NCBI RefSeq assembly: GCF_002236105.1
Contig: NZ_NIWU01000008.1
Span: forward strand, 186,001-250,000
Source of the DNA: Pseudomonas umsongensis
GTDB lineage: Bacteria; Pseudomonadota; Gammaproteobacteria; Pseudomonadales; Pseudomonadaceae
Reading direction: 5' to 3'
DNA: 64,000 nt
Shown: one piece after another, positions 1-8,027 of the stretch
Numbering within the stretch: position 1 is the first letter of the stretch
Layout: every line of letters starts with the position of its first letter
The notes under the pieces: generated by a model
Database searches by the model: none
What the model was told of the DNA's origin: nothing
What the model saw: the letters and a program-made list of their open reading frames with translations, nothing else
Program-made: the position numbers and the translations under genes

Positions 1-618
1 ATTGAATCTTTCCTCTATTATTTCCCCCACAACACTAACAGCATCCAAATCAAGAACAGACTCACACGTCACAAGCAGTTTTTTCGTTATTTTGTCATAG
101 ATGAGCTTTTCTTTTTCACCACTCGATGATCCTTTTTTCACTATCAATAGATCTCCAGGCTCGTTCATGCCAACAATTTCATTCTCCAGCAGCACAGCGA
201 TGAGATTGCAAGCGGTACCAAAATAATAAGTAAGAGGATGAGTTGCAGCCAGTTCGCCGATTCGCTTGTCAAGGCTCTGAAAAAGCAAGCTTTCTTTGAT
301 GATAGGTACCGCAGCTGGATTCATGTTCCCCTGCAGAGAAACACTACTTTCTATAATCTCCTTCTCTTCAAAATCAACCGTCTCTATTTCCTTGTAAGAC
401 ACCCCGAAAAAGTCAGAAATCTTACGAATAGTGGATTGCTGAACGTTGACGACTTTTCCTTCAAGAATGTTATAGATTGTTGTTCTGGTCAAACCACTTG
501 AATTGCACAACGACAGCCGAGTTTCCCCGCGACTTTTTATTAGATATTTAATATTGCTCTTCAGTTTTTCTGTCTTCTCTTTTTTATACATTAAATATCT
601 ACCACTTAAATTATCCAT
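1..618 (-). CDS. XRE-type helix-turn-helix regulator, 3' end cut by window edge
   Basis: Reading the minus strand from the ATG at 618 gives 206 codons without a stop that run off the left edge, so the C-terminus is missing. Residues about 18-75 form a Cro/C1-type DNA-binding domain: the stretch around SLCNSSGLTRTTIYNILEG, followed by STIRKISDFFGVSYKEI, is a typical XRE helix-turn-helix with its following helices. The remainder (about 80-206) contains MNEPGDLLIVKKG, which loosely resembles the beta-rich part of LexA/S24-type phage repressors, but I see no catalytic Ser/Lys pair that I would trust. Codon use is AT-rich compared with the rest of the window, suggesting recent acquisition or a prophage or accessory origin. 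The target is unknown. Confidence 0.75.
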   Translation of the reverse strand, partial: MDNLSGRYLMYKKEKTEKLKSNIKYLIKSRGETRLSLCNSSGLTRTTIYNILEGKVVNVQQSTIRKISDFFGVSYKEIETVDFEEKEIIESSVSLQGNMNPAAVPIIKESLLFQSLDKRIGELAATHPLTYYFGTACNLIAVLLENEIVGMNEPGDLLIVKKGSSSGEKEKLIYDKITKKLLVTCESVLDLDAVSVVGEIIEERFN

Positions 619-1015
619 CAAAAGATCTAATCTACCCTGATGTTTTTTTGATCAGCCCCGGTTTCCTGCACCCTGCCCTCCGAGCGAAAAACAATACTGC
701 AACCACACCTAACAGCCGTCAAACAATGTTTCACAGCATCACATTCAGCGTCAATTCCTACAGCCCTACCCTACTTACATTGAGGATATTTCTTACAGAA
801 CCGGAAATCTTCTGGCGAATAAACCTTCAGAAAAACGAAAACGATTAGCACCGCAACTAAACATGAATCATTTAATTACATAGATGTTCATTTTTTTGAT
901 TAATTAAATGGTATTTTCTGGTAATAACTTTAGCGGCCCGCCAACTCATGCAGTGCCGCTAACCAATCCTGATTGACGGCATGGGTAGGCATTTCAACTC
1001 TGCAAGGACCTCGAC
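619..1015. other. AT-rich intergenic region with two inverted repeats
   Basis: No convincing gene. A 10-bp perfect inverted repeat (CATTTAATTA at 869-878, TAATTAAATG at 901-910) is followed by a GC-rich hairpin (TAGCGGC at 931-937, GCCGCTA at 955-961). Base composition shifts here from the AT-rich regulator on the left to the GC-rich backbone on the right. The second hairpin lies 55 bases before the DUF6124 start and could act in its leader. A 66-codon open frame at 648-848 has no family resemblance and is not called. Confidence 0.5.
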
Positions 1016-1393
1016 ATGAAAAAGACCACCCCCAATTCCGCGCAATCGCCCGACCGGTCGATCTACGAGCCTATCGATATCTCCAAACTCTCCGAGATCA
1101 CCGAACCCCTGGTCAGCGCGCGCCTGCGCAATCCAAATCGTCCCGACCCTGTCAGCCACGTCTTCACCATCATGCCGAACATCGACACTGAGTCCTTGCT
1201 CTGTCACGCCTGTGAAACGCTCGCGTCCCTGAATGTCATGGCCACCGACCTTGCGTGTGAACTGGAAGGCTCGCGCCGCAATGTCATGCTGGCGATTCAG
1301 CAATTGGCCGTGCTGGGCGAACTACTGGTCAATCGGGCGCTGGACAACCTTGACCCACCGGGTGGTTTCCCCGAGGTACCGCCAAACAACTAG
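1016..1393 (+). CDS. DUF6124 family protein
   Basis: A 125-residue cytoplasmic protein of a small family that I know mainly from Pseudomonas. The N-terminal 50 residues are polar and probably disordered. The conserved part is DTESLLCHACETLASLNVMATDLACELEGSRRN and then VLGELLVNRALDNLDPP, which looks helical. A second member lies on the other strand at 33695-34033 and shares the pattern ETLLAHACESLASANVMALDLADHMEG. An AAGGAC ribosome site precedes the ATG. It lies 41 bases before a second small gene and probably shares its transcript. No function is established for the family, and the sequence gives none. Confidence 0.75.
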   Translation: MKKTTPNSAQSPDRSIYEPIDISKLSEITEPLVSARLRNPNRPDPVSHVFTIMPNIDTESLLCHACETLASLNVMATDLACELEGSRRNVMLAIQQLAVLGELLVNRALDNLDPPGGFPEVPPNN

Positions 1394-1434
1394 CTGAGTG
1401 GTCACGCTCTATTACCCAAAGGAGGTTTTTTGTC

Positions 1435-1689
1435 ATGGATCGATATATGCCTGTCACCGGTATCGACTGTAATGTTCCATCGTTGCTGATCGATACCGAA
1501 GCACCACTGGACGTGCTGCACGAAATTGCGGCCTACCGCATCCGCACCGCGACTCAACTGCTGGAAAGCTTTGCGCTCAGCGAAGGCGTTCACAGCGATT
1601 TAGCGCGGGTACTGGTGACCTCATTGCGCGATGGCTGTGATTTGTTGGATGTGATTGGCCGTCGATTGCAGGCGCAACTTTCGGCTTAA
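1435..1689 (+). CDS. Small protein, possibly DUF3077/DUF6124-related
   Basis: An 84-residue protein with a strong AAAGGAGG ribosome site upstream of its ATG. It has no signal peptide or membrane segment. The central part, APLDVLHEIAAYRIRTATQLLESFALSEGVHSDLARVLVTSLRDGCDLLDVIGRRL, is a run of amphipathic helices whose spacing resembles the conserved half of the preceding DUF6124 protein, so the two may be diverged duplicates. It is probably co-transcribed with that gene and is followed by a hairpin at 1707-1724. Function unknown. The gene call rests on the ribosome site, codon use and context. Confidence 0.6.
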   Translation: MDRYMPVTGIDCNVPSLLIDTEAPLDVLHEIAAYRIRTATQLLESFALSEGVHSDLARVLVTSLRDGCDLLDVIGRRLQAQLSA

Positions 1690-1706
1690 GACAACAGGAC
1701 AACGAC

Positions 1707-1724
1707 GGGCGCCTGTTGGCGCCC
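1707..1724 (+). terminator. Possible terminator hairpin
   Basis: GGGCGCC, a TGTT loop and GGCGCCC form a perfect 7-bp stem 17 bases after the stop of the small gene. Only a poor U-tract follows (TTCACA), so intrinsic termination is plausible but not certain. Confidence 0.45.
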
Positions 1725-1812
1725 TTCACAATCGGTCACCTGCCACCAGGCACTCATTCATTTTCTCCCCCACAACTACCTGACAGCCGGCAGCAAAAAC
1801 CATTTGCGACAA

Positions 1813-1842
1813 AATATGACATACGTCATATTACGCACGTAA
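1813..1842. promoter_or_regulatory. Tandem dyad operator candidate upstream of the efflux pair
   Basis: AATATGAC-ATAC-GTCATATT (1813-1832) is an 8-bp perfect inverted repeat. It overlaps a second dyad, TTACG-CA-CGTAA (1831-1842). The pair sits 28 bases before the start of the EmrA-like gene, where a MarR- or TetR-type repressor would act. No regulator gene is adjacent, so the cognate factor must be encoded elsewhere. Confidence 0.5.
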
Positions 1843-1869
1843 TTTAATGGCCTCCACAGGTAATCCTCC

Positions 1870-2988
1870 ATGACCAGCATGCCCACCGTAGAGCCAGACC
1901 TTGCTGTCCCGGTGAACACTCCCAAGCCGCTGCTCAAACGCCTGCTCCTGCCGACACTGGGCATCGCCGTGTTGGTACTTGCTGGTATGTACGCCGCACA
2001 CTGGTGGACCGCCGGCCGGTTCATCGAGGAAACCGACGACGCCTATATCGGTGCTGACGTGACGGTGATCGGGCCGAAGGTGGCGGGTTACATCGATGAA
2101 GTGCTGGTGACCGACAACCAGCAGGTCAAGGCCGGCGATGTGCTTATCCGCCTCGACTCACGCGACTATCGCGCCAACCTGGCCAAGGCGGAAGGCGCGG
2201 TGGCGGCTGAAGAAGCCCTGCTCGCCAACCTCGACGCCACCGAACAACTGCAACAGGCCGTCATCGGCCAGGCCCGCGCCGGTATCGATGCCGCCGGTGC
2301 CGAAACCGCTCGTTCGCGTGATGACGATGCACGCTACAAAAAACTCGTCGCTACCAATGCCGTTTCAGTGGAAAGCGCACAACGGGCGAACGCCACATTC
2401 AAGACCGCGCAGGCCCAAAGCAACCGCGCCCAGGCCGAGTTGCTGGCGGCGCAACGGCAGTTGAACGTGATCGCCACGCAAAAACAACAAGCCCGCGCCG
2501 CCCTGATTCAGGCTCTCGCCGAGCGCGACCTGGCGCAGCTGAACGTCGGCTACACCGAACTTCGCGCACCGGTAGACGGGGTGATCGGTAATCGCCGGGC
2601 ACGAGTGGGCGCTTATGCCCAGGCCGGTTCGCAGCTGCTGTCAGTGGTACCGTCCAGTGGTTTGTGGGTCGATGCCAATTTCAAAGAGGATCAACTGGCA
2701 CGCATGGTGCCTGGGCAGCGAGTCATCATTTACGCCGACGTTCTCTCGGGCCAGGAATTCCACGGCCATCTGGACAGCCTGGCACCGGCCAGCGGTTCGC
2801 AATTCAGCGTGCTGCCGCCGGAAAACGCCACTGGCAACTTCACCAAGATCGTCCAGCGGGTACCGGTGCGCATTCATCTCGACCCGGCAGACAGCGTGCT
2901 CGGCCACCTGCGCCCCGGTCTCTCGGTCACCGCCGAAGTGGACACACGCAAGGAGCCTGAAACGCCAGCCGTGGCCAGCGCGCCATGA
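1870..2988 (+). CDS. emrA: HlyD/EmrA-type membrane fusion protein
   Basis: A 372-residue periplasmic adaptor subunit of an EmrAB-type drug efflux pump. A single N-terminal membrane anchor spans about residues 25-45 (LLLPTLGIAVLVLAGMYAA). The family landmark EETDDAYIGADVTVIGPKVAGYI then opens the biotinyl-lipoyl half-domain. An alanine- and glutamine-rich alpha-hairpin covers about residues 95-205, and the second half-domain (LRAPVDGVIGNRRARVGAYAQAG) follows at about 220-260. Length and layout are normal for EmrA. Its stop overlaps the start of the MFS gene by four bases (ATGA), which indicates translational coupling. The exported substrate cannot be read from sequence. Confidence 0.88.
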   Translation: MTSMPTVEPDLAVPVNTPKPLLKRLLLPTLGIAVLVLAGMYAAHWWTAGRFIEETDDAYIGADVTVIGPKVAGYIDEVLVTDNQQVKAGDVLIRLDSRDYRANLAKAEGAVAAEEALLANLDATEQLQQAVIGQARAGIDAAGAETARSRDDDARYKKLVATNAVSVESAQRANATFKTAQAQSNRAQAELLAAQRQLNVIATQKQQARAALIQALAERDLAQLNVGYTELRAPVDGVIGNRRARVGAYAQAGSQLLSVVPSSGLWVDANFKEDQLARMVPGQRVIIYADVLSGQEFHGHLDSLAPASGSQFSVLPPENATGNFTKIVQRVPVRIHLDPADSVLGHLRPGLSVTAEVDTRKEPETPAVASAP

Positions 2989-4562
2989 GCCGCGCCCTCG
3001 CCGCCCCGGCACCACCGTTCAATGCCGCGAGCATGGCGACGGCGACCAAGGTTTTCGCCTTCGCCAGCATGTGCATCGGCATGTTCATTGCGCTGCTGGA
3101 TATCCAGATCGTCTCGGCGTCGCTGCGTGACATCGGCGGCGGGCTCTCCGCCGGCACCGATGAAACCGCCTGGGTACAGACCAGTTACCTGATCGCCGAA
3201 ATCATCGTGATCCCCCTCTCCGGCTGGCTATCCCGGGTGTTCTCCACGCGCTGGTTGTTCTGCGCCTCAGCGGTGGGTTTTACCCTGACCAGCCTGTTAT
3301 GCGGCATGGCCTGGAACATCCAGAGCATGATCGCCTTCCGGGCCTTGCAAGGGTTTCTCGGCGGCTCGATGATTCCGATGGTGTTTACCACGGCGTTCGT
3401 TTTCTTCACCGGCAAGCAACGGGTGATTGCCGCTGCAACCATCGGCGCGGTGGCATCCCTGGCGCCGACCCTGGGGCCGGTGATCGGTGGCTGGATCACC
3501 GATGTATCGTCCTGGCACTGGCTGTTCTACATCAACCTGGTTCCGGGGATTTTCGTCGCCGTGGCGGTGCCGATGCTGGTGAAAATCGACCAGCCTGAAC
3601 TGTCGCTGCTCAAAGGCGCCGACTATCTGAGCATGGTGTTCCTGGCGCTGTTCCTCGGCTGCCTGGAATACACCCTCGAAGAAGGTCCGCGCTGGAACTG
3701 GTTCAGCGACCACACGATCCTGACCACGGCGTGGATCAGCGGTCTGGCCGGCTTGGCGTTTATTGGCCGCACCCTGCACGTGGCCAACCCGATCGTCGAC
3801 CTGCGCGCCTTGAAAGACCGCAACTTCGCCCTCGGCTGTTTCTTTTCCTTTGTCACTGGCATCGGTCTGTTCGCCACCATTTACCTGACACCGCTGTTCC
3901 TCGGCCGCGTCCGTGGCTATGGCGCGCTGGACATTGGCCTGGCGGTTTTCTCCACCGGCGTGTTCCAGATCATGGCGATTCCGCTGTATGCCTTTCTGGC
4001 CAACCGCGTCGACCTGCGCTGGATCATGATGACCGGCCTTGGCTTGTTCGCCTTGTCGATGTGGGATTTCAGCCCGATCACCCATGACTGGGGAGCCAAG
4101 GAATTGATGCTGCCGCAAGCGTTGCGCGGGATTGCCCAGCAATTGGCGGTACCGCCTGCGGTGACATTGACCCTCGGCGGCCTGGCGCCAGCGCGGCTGA
4201 AACATGCCTCGGGGTTGTTCAACCTGATGCGAAACCTGGGCGGCGCCATCGGCATCGCCGCCTGCGCGACCATCCTCAATGACCGCACCAACCTGCATTT
4301 CACCCGATTGGCGGAGAACCTCAACAGCACCAACGAAGCACTCAACCAGTGGCTGTCCCAAGTTGGCCACAACTTCGCCGCCCTCGGCCAGAGCGGCGAC
4401 GTGGGTGTCACCGCCAGCCTGCGCCAGCTCTGGCTGCTGACTTACCGCGAAGCGCAAACGCAAACCTACGGCGACGCCTTCCTGATGATCATGGTCTGCT
4501 TCATCGTCGCCACGGCGATGGTGCCCTTGATGCGCAAGGTGCAACCACCGGCTGCGCATTGA
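2985..4562 (+). CDS. emrB: DHA2-family MFS multidrug transporter (EmrB-type)
   Basis: A 525-residue inner-membrane proton antiporter with about 14 hydrophobic segments, as expected for the DHA2 (EmrB/QacA) family. The first helix carries FIALLDIQIVSASLRDIGGGLSA, the usual first-segment motif, and LGPVIGGWITD in helix 5 matches the antiporter motif C region. With the preceding fusion protein and an outer-membrane channel encoded elsewhere it would form a tripartite pump. Its start overlaps the emrA stop. A large gene on the opposite strand ends 11 bases downstream, so the two are convergent. Confidence 0.88.
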   Translation: MSRALAAPAPPFNAASMATATKVFAFASMCIGMFIALLDIQIVSASLRDIGGGLSAGTDETAWVQTSYLIAEIIVIPLSGWLSRVFSTRWLFCASAVGFTLTSLLCGMAWNIQSMIAFRALQGFLGGSMIPMVFTTAFVFFTGKQRVIAAATIGAVASLAPTLGPVIGGWITDVSSWHWLFYINLVPGIFVAVAVPMLVKIDQPELSLLKGADYLSMVFLALFLGCLEYTLEEGPRWNWFSDHTILTTAWISGLAGLAFIGRTLHVANPIVDLRALKDRNFALGCFFSFVTGIGLFATIYLTPLFLGRVRGYGALDIGLAVFSTGVFQIMAIPLYAFLANRVDLRWIMMTGLGLFALSMWDFSPITHDWGAKELMLPQALRGIAQQLAVPPAVTLTLGGLAPARLKHASGLFNLMRNLGGAIGIAACATILNDRTNLHFTRLAENLNSTNEALNQWLSQVGHNFAALGQSGDVGVTASLRQLWLLTYREAQTQTYGDAFLMIMVCFIVATAMVPLMRKVQPPAAH

Positions 4563-4573
4563 GGCCTGGCGTG

Positions 4574-7165
4574 TTACGCCTGCAAGTCCCCAGTATCCGA
4601 TTCGTTGGTCGATACCGGCCAGTAGCTGGACAGATTCAAGCGTTGCGGACCTCCGATTTGAACATGTTGCACGTGCCCGACTGAAATTATGCTCCCGCTA
4701 GAATTATTTACGATCCAACTGCGTGTGGCTTCCCTGTGCATGACACTCACTTCACTCCCCGGCACCAACGGCAACTGCACATGACTCGCTTGAGCCCAGA
4801 CATCTCCGCGAAACTCCTGAAGGTAAATTATTTCGCCCTTCTCTGATTTCACCATCACCGACAGGTAAGTCGATGCAAAGTAACTATGGGGGCGACCTGC
4901 ATAAAAAACCAAGTCAATTGTACGCGCCAGCAGTTGCATATTTAAGTAACCAACTGCGCGACCACCGTTCCCTTGCCAATACCAAGTAAAGTCCCACCCA
5001 TCAACTGTATGATTGACGGGCGGCAGTACGAATTCAATCTTGCGATAACGTTCAAACAGCTGACTCCTTACGGGTTCCGCGAATGTATTGATCGCCCTAC
5101 GAAGATCTTGTTTAACTGGATACTCATCATGTATAACAAGATGCGGATGCGTATAAAAAGACTCCGTACACTTATCAATTTCAGACCTTAGATTTTCACC
5201 AGCATTAGTCCCAAGACTGACATTGACAAGCCCTTGCTCAGTCACCACCAACTCATTGATAAGTGCCCACCTATCAATCACTGCCGACTCCAGGCTGCTA
5301 GATACAAATAAGCGCGATGGTTCCCTGTGCATAACCTCAATTGTAAAACCCGTTGAAATTGCAACTACCGTAGAATACAACTCGGTCTTCTCACCCAACA
5401 TTTCTCGAAAAAAAACGACATCACCATGTACATTTTTTACTGTTATCCGCGCATACACTTCTTTCTCAAAAAGACTGTGCGGAGCTGGATAAACAACATC
5501 GACCAACAAGCGCCCCCTAGAAACCTGCACGTCAAGCCTGCAAAAAACACCATATAAGCCTCCCAAACTTACAACCTGATCTACCAGATAACTTCCGTCC
5601 TTTTTAACGTAGGAACAATTTATTTCATTAGGTGCATCTCTAATCACGGCATAACACCTGACACTCTGATATTCCCCGCCGCGTACAGAAGGCAGTTGCA
5701 ATGCATAGACCCCCAAACTCAAGCCGCTCACAATAACCGTCGCACTTTTTATTTCAACAACCCTGGCCATTCCTTGACCATTTCCTAGTAAAAGAGACTT
5801 ACCCCGTAGTTCCCTTAATAAAATCCCATCAAAATTAATCGTGATGCTAGCCGTCAAACCAGTGATGCTTAGCTGAGAGCTACTGACAAGATCCACTGGG
5901 CTTCTCAACCCTAGCTGCGCCTGAATCTGTTTCAGACTATTGTTCTTAACCAGTAAATAGAGAGGGTAAACCGGAACAGCATTGCTAAAAGAATTCCTGA
6001 TTGTCTGCTGCAGAGTCAGTGGCGCACTGGCAAACGACATAAACTCGGAAGTATCAACATTAGCTTTATCAATAGTGACGTCACTCAAAAGATCCATCGC
6101 CGGATGGCTGTCAGCCCGAAACCTTGGCTCATTACTGAGTCGACGATAGCGCTTGTGAAACTCGGCCATACTCGGATCGCCAGCACACCCAAATATCAAC
6201 AGAAAAAAATACAGCGTTAACGCTAAATTGTTGCCAACTGTCCCTTTGTCGAACTCTTCCATAGCTATTGTATAAAGACGTTCCTCGCCGCTAGCGTATA
6301 GCCACCCTTTTCGATAAAACTCATCCCCTAATACCTTAAGTTGATAACTTGCGGCGAACACATTATTCCAAACCTCACGCAGATTGATAGAGCTGGAGTC
6401 CCTGAACAGCCCCTCGTAACCATGACCTATTTCATGAATACTGCCCCAGTTGGCCCCGTCAATATTAAGCCAAAATTCTGCAACAGAATCTTTTGACTCC
6501 GCTGTCCACGACCATCCATAGTAGGCGGCACCGGGCCCTGACTTATCCGCCTTCATAAAGTAGCGATTAGGGATGTTTTTATCGGTCGGCACAGTTGGAT
6601 TAAATGAAAGCCCAGCAAGGTAGTTGAAGTGCTCAAAAATACCATCATAGTACGCAGCCAGGCTTTGTAAGCCAGATCGTTGATGCATAGCCCACAGCAC
6701 CGCCTTGTCTTTAGCCGGAATCAAAATCATTGCACAGTCAGAAATATACAATGCGAATTCTGCTTCCAGCAGATTCCAGTCTCTAAAAAACTTATCCGCC
6801 TCTAATCCCGCCTGGCAAATTGGTAGATACTCACCACCGTCTACAAAATCCACCTCAATACTAACAAGCTCTCCAGCGGAGTCAGTGTACGGTGTCGTTA
6901 AAAAAAGTACTGACGTATGACTGGCTACGATTCCCCCCCACTGGGTAGTCACTACGGCATGGTGTTCTTTTTCCCGATCATCATTCAATAAATTCAGCGT
7001 AACGCGCATATCTAAGTGCGGGTGAGATTGCCGAAATCTAACTTTTTTTCCTGCAGAAAGAATCATATTAAGGGCATTTCGATCATGATAAATGCCTTTA
7101 CTAAGCCCTGAGCTGAGCAACCAATCTGGCCGCTCAAGGCTGTAAATTTCATACGTGACGGCCAT
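4574..7165 (-). CDS. M60/enhancin-like zinc metalloprotease with mucin-binding modules
   Basis: An 863-residue protein. The catalytic signature HEIGH is at residues 244-248, with a further Glu at about 264 (LREVWNN), which fits the HEXXH-x(8,28)-E pattern of peptidase family M60, the mucin-degrading enhancin group. The N-terminal half resembles the M60 catalytic region and its preceding beta domain. Two C-terminal repeats, each ending in VMHRE (near residues 610 and 810), look like the putative mucin/carbohydrate-binding module of enhancins. I see no signal peptide, so secretion may be non-classical or by a specialised system. I chose the second ATG (7165) because GGGGGA lies just before it; the ATG at 7180 has no ribosome site. 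Codon use is clearly AT-richer than in the flanking genes, which suggests horizontal acquisition. It stands alone, with a 303-base gap upstream that holds no other gene. Confidence 0.8.
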   Translation of the reverse strand: MAVTYEIYSLERPDWLLSSGLSKGIYHDRNALNMILSAGKKVRFRQSHPHLDMRVTLNLLNDDREKEHHAVVTTQWGGIVASHTSVLFLTTPYTDSAGELVSIEVDFVDGGEYLPICQAGLEADKFFRDWNLLEAEFALYISDCAMILIPAKDKAVLWAMHQRSGLQSLAAYYDGIFEHFNYLAGLSFNPTVPTDKNIPNRYFMKADKSGPGAAYYGWSWTAESKDSVAEFWLNIDGANWGSIHEIGHGYEGLFRDSSSINLREVWNNVFAASYQLKVLGDEFYRKGWLYASGEERLYTIAMEEFDKGTVGNNLALTLYFFLLIFGCAGDPSMAEFHKRYRRLSNEPRFRADSHPAMDLLSDVTIDKANVDTSEFMSFASAPLTLQQTIRNSFSNAVPVYPLYLLVKNNSLKQIQAQLGLRSPVDLVSSSQLSITGLTASITINFDGILLRELRGKSLLLGNGQGMARVVEIKSATVIVSGLSLGVYALQLPSVRGGEYQSVRCYAVIRDAPNEINCSYVKKDGSYLVDQVVSLGGLYGVFCRLDVQVSRGRLLVDVVYPAPHSLFEKEVYARITVKNVHGDVVFFREMLGEKTELYSTVVAISTGFTIEVMHREPSRLFVSSSLESAVIDRWALINELVVTEQGLVNVSLGTNAGENLRSEIDKCTESFYTHPHLVIHDEYPVKQDLRRAINTFAEPVRSQLFERYRKIEFVLPPVNHTVDGWDFTWYWQGNGGRAVGYLNMQLLARTIDLVFYAGRPHSYFASTYLSVMVKSEKGEIIYLQEFRGDVWAQASHVQLPLVPGSEVSVMHREATRSWIVNNSSGSIISVGHVQHVQIGGPQRLNLSSYWPVSTNESDTGDLQA

Positions 7166-7356
7166 ATCAAATTCCCCCATGGAAAAGCGTTCAACATCGA
7201 ACGAATCATAGACGCGGGAAGCAAGTTTATGTAACTAGCACAACTGATAGTTATTTAGAACCAAACCATTTAACAACTGCAGCATGAAAGGAAAAGTGAA
7301 TGAAGACTATCAAGCGAGATAGTCACTACCACGCCAGAACAATCAACGGATCGCAC

Positions 7357-7386
7357 AAAAACGCCTCCAATAAAGGAGGCGTTTGC
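7357..7386 (-). terminator. Intrinsic terminator, leftward
   Basis: AAACGCCTCC, AATAAA and GGAGGCGTTT form a 10-bp perfect stem. Read on the minus strand the stem is followed by a run of T, so it terminates leftward transcription from the AhpD-like gene that ends at 7469. Confidence 0.75.
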
Positions 7387-7468
7387 AATAGGTAACCGAC
7401 AGCATCATTTCCCTCGCCCAGTCTGCTTTTCATTAACTGAGCGATTCAATGACGCAGGGGCAAAAAAA

Positions 7469-7909
7469 TCAGGCCTGAGGCGTCTTGCGAAAGCCCACCG
7501 CCAGGCGGTTCCAGCCGTTGATGGTGTTGATCGCAACGGTCAGGTCGACCAATTCCTTGGGGGTGAATTGGGCGGCGACCACTTCGTAGTCTTCATCCGG
7601 CGCATGGGTCAGGCTGAGCTGGGTCAGCGATTCGGTCCAGAGCAGTGCGGCGCGTTCGCGCTCGGTGAAGAAGGGTGCTTCGCGCCAGGCCGTCACGGCG
7701 AACAGGCGACGCGGGGTTTCGCCGGCCTTGATCGCGTCGGCGGTATGCATGTCGATGCAGAAGGCGCAGCCGTTGATTTGCGAAGAGCGCAGCTTGACCA
7801 GTTCGATCAGGGACTTTTCCAGCGGCAGTTTGGAAACGGCGGATTCCAGGGCGATCATGGCTTTGAGGGCGTCAGGGGAAGCGGTGTAGAAATCGATACG
7901 CGGTTGCAT
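7469..7909 (-). CDS. AhpD-like carboxymuconolactone decarboxylase family protein
   Basis: A 146-residue protein with the CMD/AhpD core. CAFCIDMH provides the CxxCxxxH redox motif of the alkylhydroperoxidase-D branch, preceded by LVKLRSSQING, and the helices after it (DAIKAGETPRRLFAVTAWREAPFFTERERAAL) match the usual carboxymuconolactone fold. Such proteins are small trimeric or hexameric thiol peroxidases or related enzymes. The start at 7909 is fixed by AGGAG seven bases before the ATG; an in-frame extension to 8086 lacks a ribosome site. It lies 118 bases downstream of the mechanosensitive channel gene on the same strand. The substrate is unknown. Confidence 0.85.
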   Translation of the reverse strand: MQPRIDFYTASPDALKAMIALESAVSKLPLEKSLIELVKLRSSQINGCAFCIDMHTADAIKAGETPRRLFAVTAWREAPFFTERERAALLWTESLTQLSLTHAPDEDYEVVAAQFTPKELVDLTVAINTINGWNRLAVGFRKTPQA

Positions 7910-8027
7910 GGCATGCTCCTGGGCAAGTGGGTGTGGCACTAAGTTAGCTCTACCGCCTGCGTGTACAAATAGCCAATCGGGCAGAAGTCGAGGAGGCCAA
8001 TGGCCCGCTAAACGCGCCATGCTCCCG

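Noticed and set aside
238-501. Plus-strand open frame of 87 codons at the left edge
   Set aside because: It is opposite the XRE-type regulator, which has a clear helix-turn-helix.
648-848. 66-codon open frame in the AT-rich gap
   Set aside because: No ribosome site, no recognisable domain, low-complexity composition.
7166-7180. Start of the M60 protease at 7180
   Set aside because: No ribosome site before it, whereas GGGGGA lies at correct distance from the ATG at 7165.
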